From Desulfobacula sp. (GTDB taxonomy: Bacteria > Desulfobacterota > Desulfobacteria > Desulfobacterales > Desulfobacteraceae), in assembly GCA_027858355.1 (NCBI GenBank), contig JAQICW010000701.1, positions 1-7,060 of the forward strand: a DNA stretch of 7,060 bases, in the 5' to 3' direction. Of this stretch, positions 6,126 to 7,060 are shown piece by piece. The notes beneath the pieces were generated by a model. It had not been told where the DNA came from, made no database searches, and was given only the letters and a program-made list of their open reading frames with translations. The position numbers were made by a program, and so were the translations under genes. Within the stretch, counting starts at the first letter, position 1. Each line of letters begins with the position of its first letter.

Positions 6126-6146
6126 ATTAATAGAGCAAATATTAAT
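6126..6146 (+). promoter_or_regulatory. AT-rich inverted repeat just before the dehydrogenase gene, possible operator
   Basis: ATTAATA (6126-6132) and TATTAAT (6140-6146) are exact inverted copies with a 7-base spacer, giving 10-11 base centre spacing as expected for a dimeric helix-turn-helix regulator. It ends six bases before the AAAGGAG of the next gene, where bound protein would block transcription. AT-rich composition makes a chance match fairly likely. Confidence 0.3.
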
Positions 6147-6171
6147 TTTTTTAAAGGAGTGGAAAAAAGAT

Positions 6172-7044
6172 ATGGAACCTGGGAAAACCATTGTCGGATT
6201 TATCGGTTTGGGCGTAATGGGCCAGAGCATGGCCACACATATTTTAAATGCAGGATACAAACTGCATGTCTATACCCGCACAAAGCAAAAAGCTGAAAAT
6301 ATTATTTCAAAAGGTGCTGTGTGGGAAGAGAAAGTATCCGAGCTTAGTGCAAAATGTGATGTTATTATTACCATTGTCGGATTCCCAGTTGATGTTGAAG
6401 AGGTGTATCTGGGAGATCATGGTGTTTTAAATCATGCCGGAAAAGGGTCTATTGTGATTGATATGACCACGTCCAGCCCAGACCTTGCGATTAAAATTTA
6501 TGAAAAAGCAAAGGAAAAAGGCATTGAATCTCTTGATGCGCCAGTGTCAGGCGGGGATCTTGGCGCTAAAAACGCCACTCTTTCCATTATGGTCGGAGGG
6601 GATAAACAAACCTTTGATAAAGTTTTGCCGCTTTTTGAAGTAATGGGTAAAAATATTGTGCTGCAGGGTAAAGCTGGTGCAGGGCAGCATACAAAAATGG
6701 CAAATCAAATTGCCATTGCATCAGGAATGGTAGCTGTGTGCGAGGCCCTGGCCTATGCCAAAAAGGCCGGTCTTGACCCGGAAGCTGTACTGAAATGCAT
6801 TGGGCCGGGTGCAGCAGGATCATGGTCATTGAATAATCTTGGCCCCAGAATGATTGCAGGAAATTTTGAGCCCGGGTTTTATATCCGGCATTTTATAAAG
6901 GATATGAACATTGCTGCTGCTTCATCAAGCCATTTAGGGCTCAAAACCCCGGGGCTTGATCTTGCATTATCCCTGTATAAAAAAATGGAGGAAAAGGGAT
7001 TGGAAAGCGAGGGTACCCAGGCTTTGTTTAAATTGTATATGTAG
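6172..7044 (+). CDS. 3-hydroxyisobutyrate dehydrogenase-family NAD(P)-dependent oxidoreductase
   Basis: A 290-residue beta-hydroxyacid dehydrogenase; family members interconvert small hydroxy acids and their aldehydes (3-hydroxyisobutyrate, tartronate semialdehyde, succinic semialdehyde/glyoxylate). The N-terminal Rossmann motif is GFIGLGVMG (9-17). R36-T37 after strand 2 (YTRTK) and no acidic residue there suggest NADP(H) preference, though this is only inference. The substrate-binding loop is DAPVSGG (122-128), the catalytic lysine is K175 in GAGQHTKMANQ, and the C-terminal all-alpha domain is complete (KDMNIA near residue 243). The length is normal. AAAGGAG at 6153-6159 precedes the ATG by 12 bases, a long spacing, with a second purine-rich stretch closer. 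It is separated by 688 bases from the amine operon and is probably transcribed independently. The exact substrate is open: tartronate semialdehyde or glyoxylate/succinic semialdehyde reductase are both possible. Confidence 0.92.
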   Translation: MEPGKTIVGFIGLGVMGQSMATHILNAGYKLHVYTRTKQKAENIISKGAVWEEKVSELSAKCDVIITIVGFPVDVEEVYLGDHGVLNHAGKGSIVIDMTTSSPDLAIKIYEKAKEKGIESLDAPVSGGDLGAKNATLSIMVGGDKQTFDKVLPLFEVMGKNIVLQGKAGAGQHTKMANQIAIASGMVAVCEALAYAKKAGLDPEAVLKCIGPGAAGSWSLNNLGPRMIAGNFEPGFYIRHFIKDMNIAAASSSHLGLKTPGLDLALSLYKKMEEKGLESEGTQALFKLYM

Positions 7045-7060
7045 ACCACGTGGAGAGCCT

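Larger units (their letters stand above)
5484..6171. other. 688-base region without an intact gene
   Basis: This AT-richer stretch separates the RidA gene from the last gene. It holds a decayed GntR-family regulator fragment on the - strand (5505-5735), a tandem TTAAGGA repeat (5805-5818), a long hairpin (5849-5890), a 12-base palindrome (6030-6041) and an AT-rich inverted repeat close to the last gene (6126-6146). I see no other recognisable protein remnant, no tRNA-like structure and no clear intrinsic terminator for the operon: the CCCT/AGGG stem after 5528 is only 4 bp. No convincing sigma-70 promoter stands out. The mix of gene debris and repeats suggests a site of past deletion or insertion. 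Confidence 0.6.

Noticed and set aside
7046..7053. CCACGTGG palindrome after the last gene
   Set aside because: Eight bases right at the window edge; without the following sequence it cannot be judged as a terminator or operator.

Overview
The window is a catabolic gene cluster from a Gram-negative-type bacterium with moderate GC content. Gene style and codon use would suit a Desulfobacteraceae-like Desulfobacterota, but that is only an impression; nothing in the window fixes the taxon. All intact genes are on the + strand.

Layout: (1) positions 2-976 hold the ATPase of an oligopeptide/dipeptide-type ABC importer, whose first few codons lie before the window. (2) 1075-2202 is an enolase-superfamily enzyme of the MLE/racemase type. 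(3) 2317-5106 holds three tightly packed genes: an FAD-dependent DAO-family oxidoreductase, a small plant-ferredoxin-like [2Fe-2S] protein, and a two-dinucleotide-domain flavoprotein ending in a BFD-like [2Fe-2S] domain. Together they form a heterotrimeric amine dehydrogenase of the HcnABC / D-hydroxyproline dehydrogenase / opine oxidase type. (4) 5133-5483 is a RidA-family imine deaminase. (5) 5484-6171 is a 688-base region with no intact gene. It carries a decayed fragment of a GntR-family regulator (FCD effector domain) on the - strand, a 19-bp near-perfect hairpin and two short palindromes. (6) 6172-7044 is a 3-hydroxyisobutyrate dehydrogenase-family reductase with its own ribosome binding site, probably a separate transcription unit.

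The first six genes read as one pathway. A peptide- or opine-sized amino compound is imported; the enolase-type enzyme epimerises or otherwise rearranges it; the three-subunit dehydrogenase oxidises its C-N bond to an imine with electrons leaving through flavin and iron-sulfur centres; and RidA hydrolyses the reactive imine/enamine. The logic matches trans-4-hydroxyproline catabolism (epimerase plus D-hydroxyproline dehydrogenase), but with an enolase-fold enzyme where a proline-racemase-fold epimerase would be expected. The substrate cannot be read from the sequence. The most notable points are this gene combination, the loss of the first lysine of the enolase KxK motif, and the regulator remnant beside the operon.
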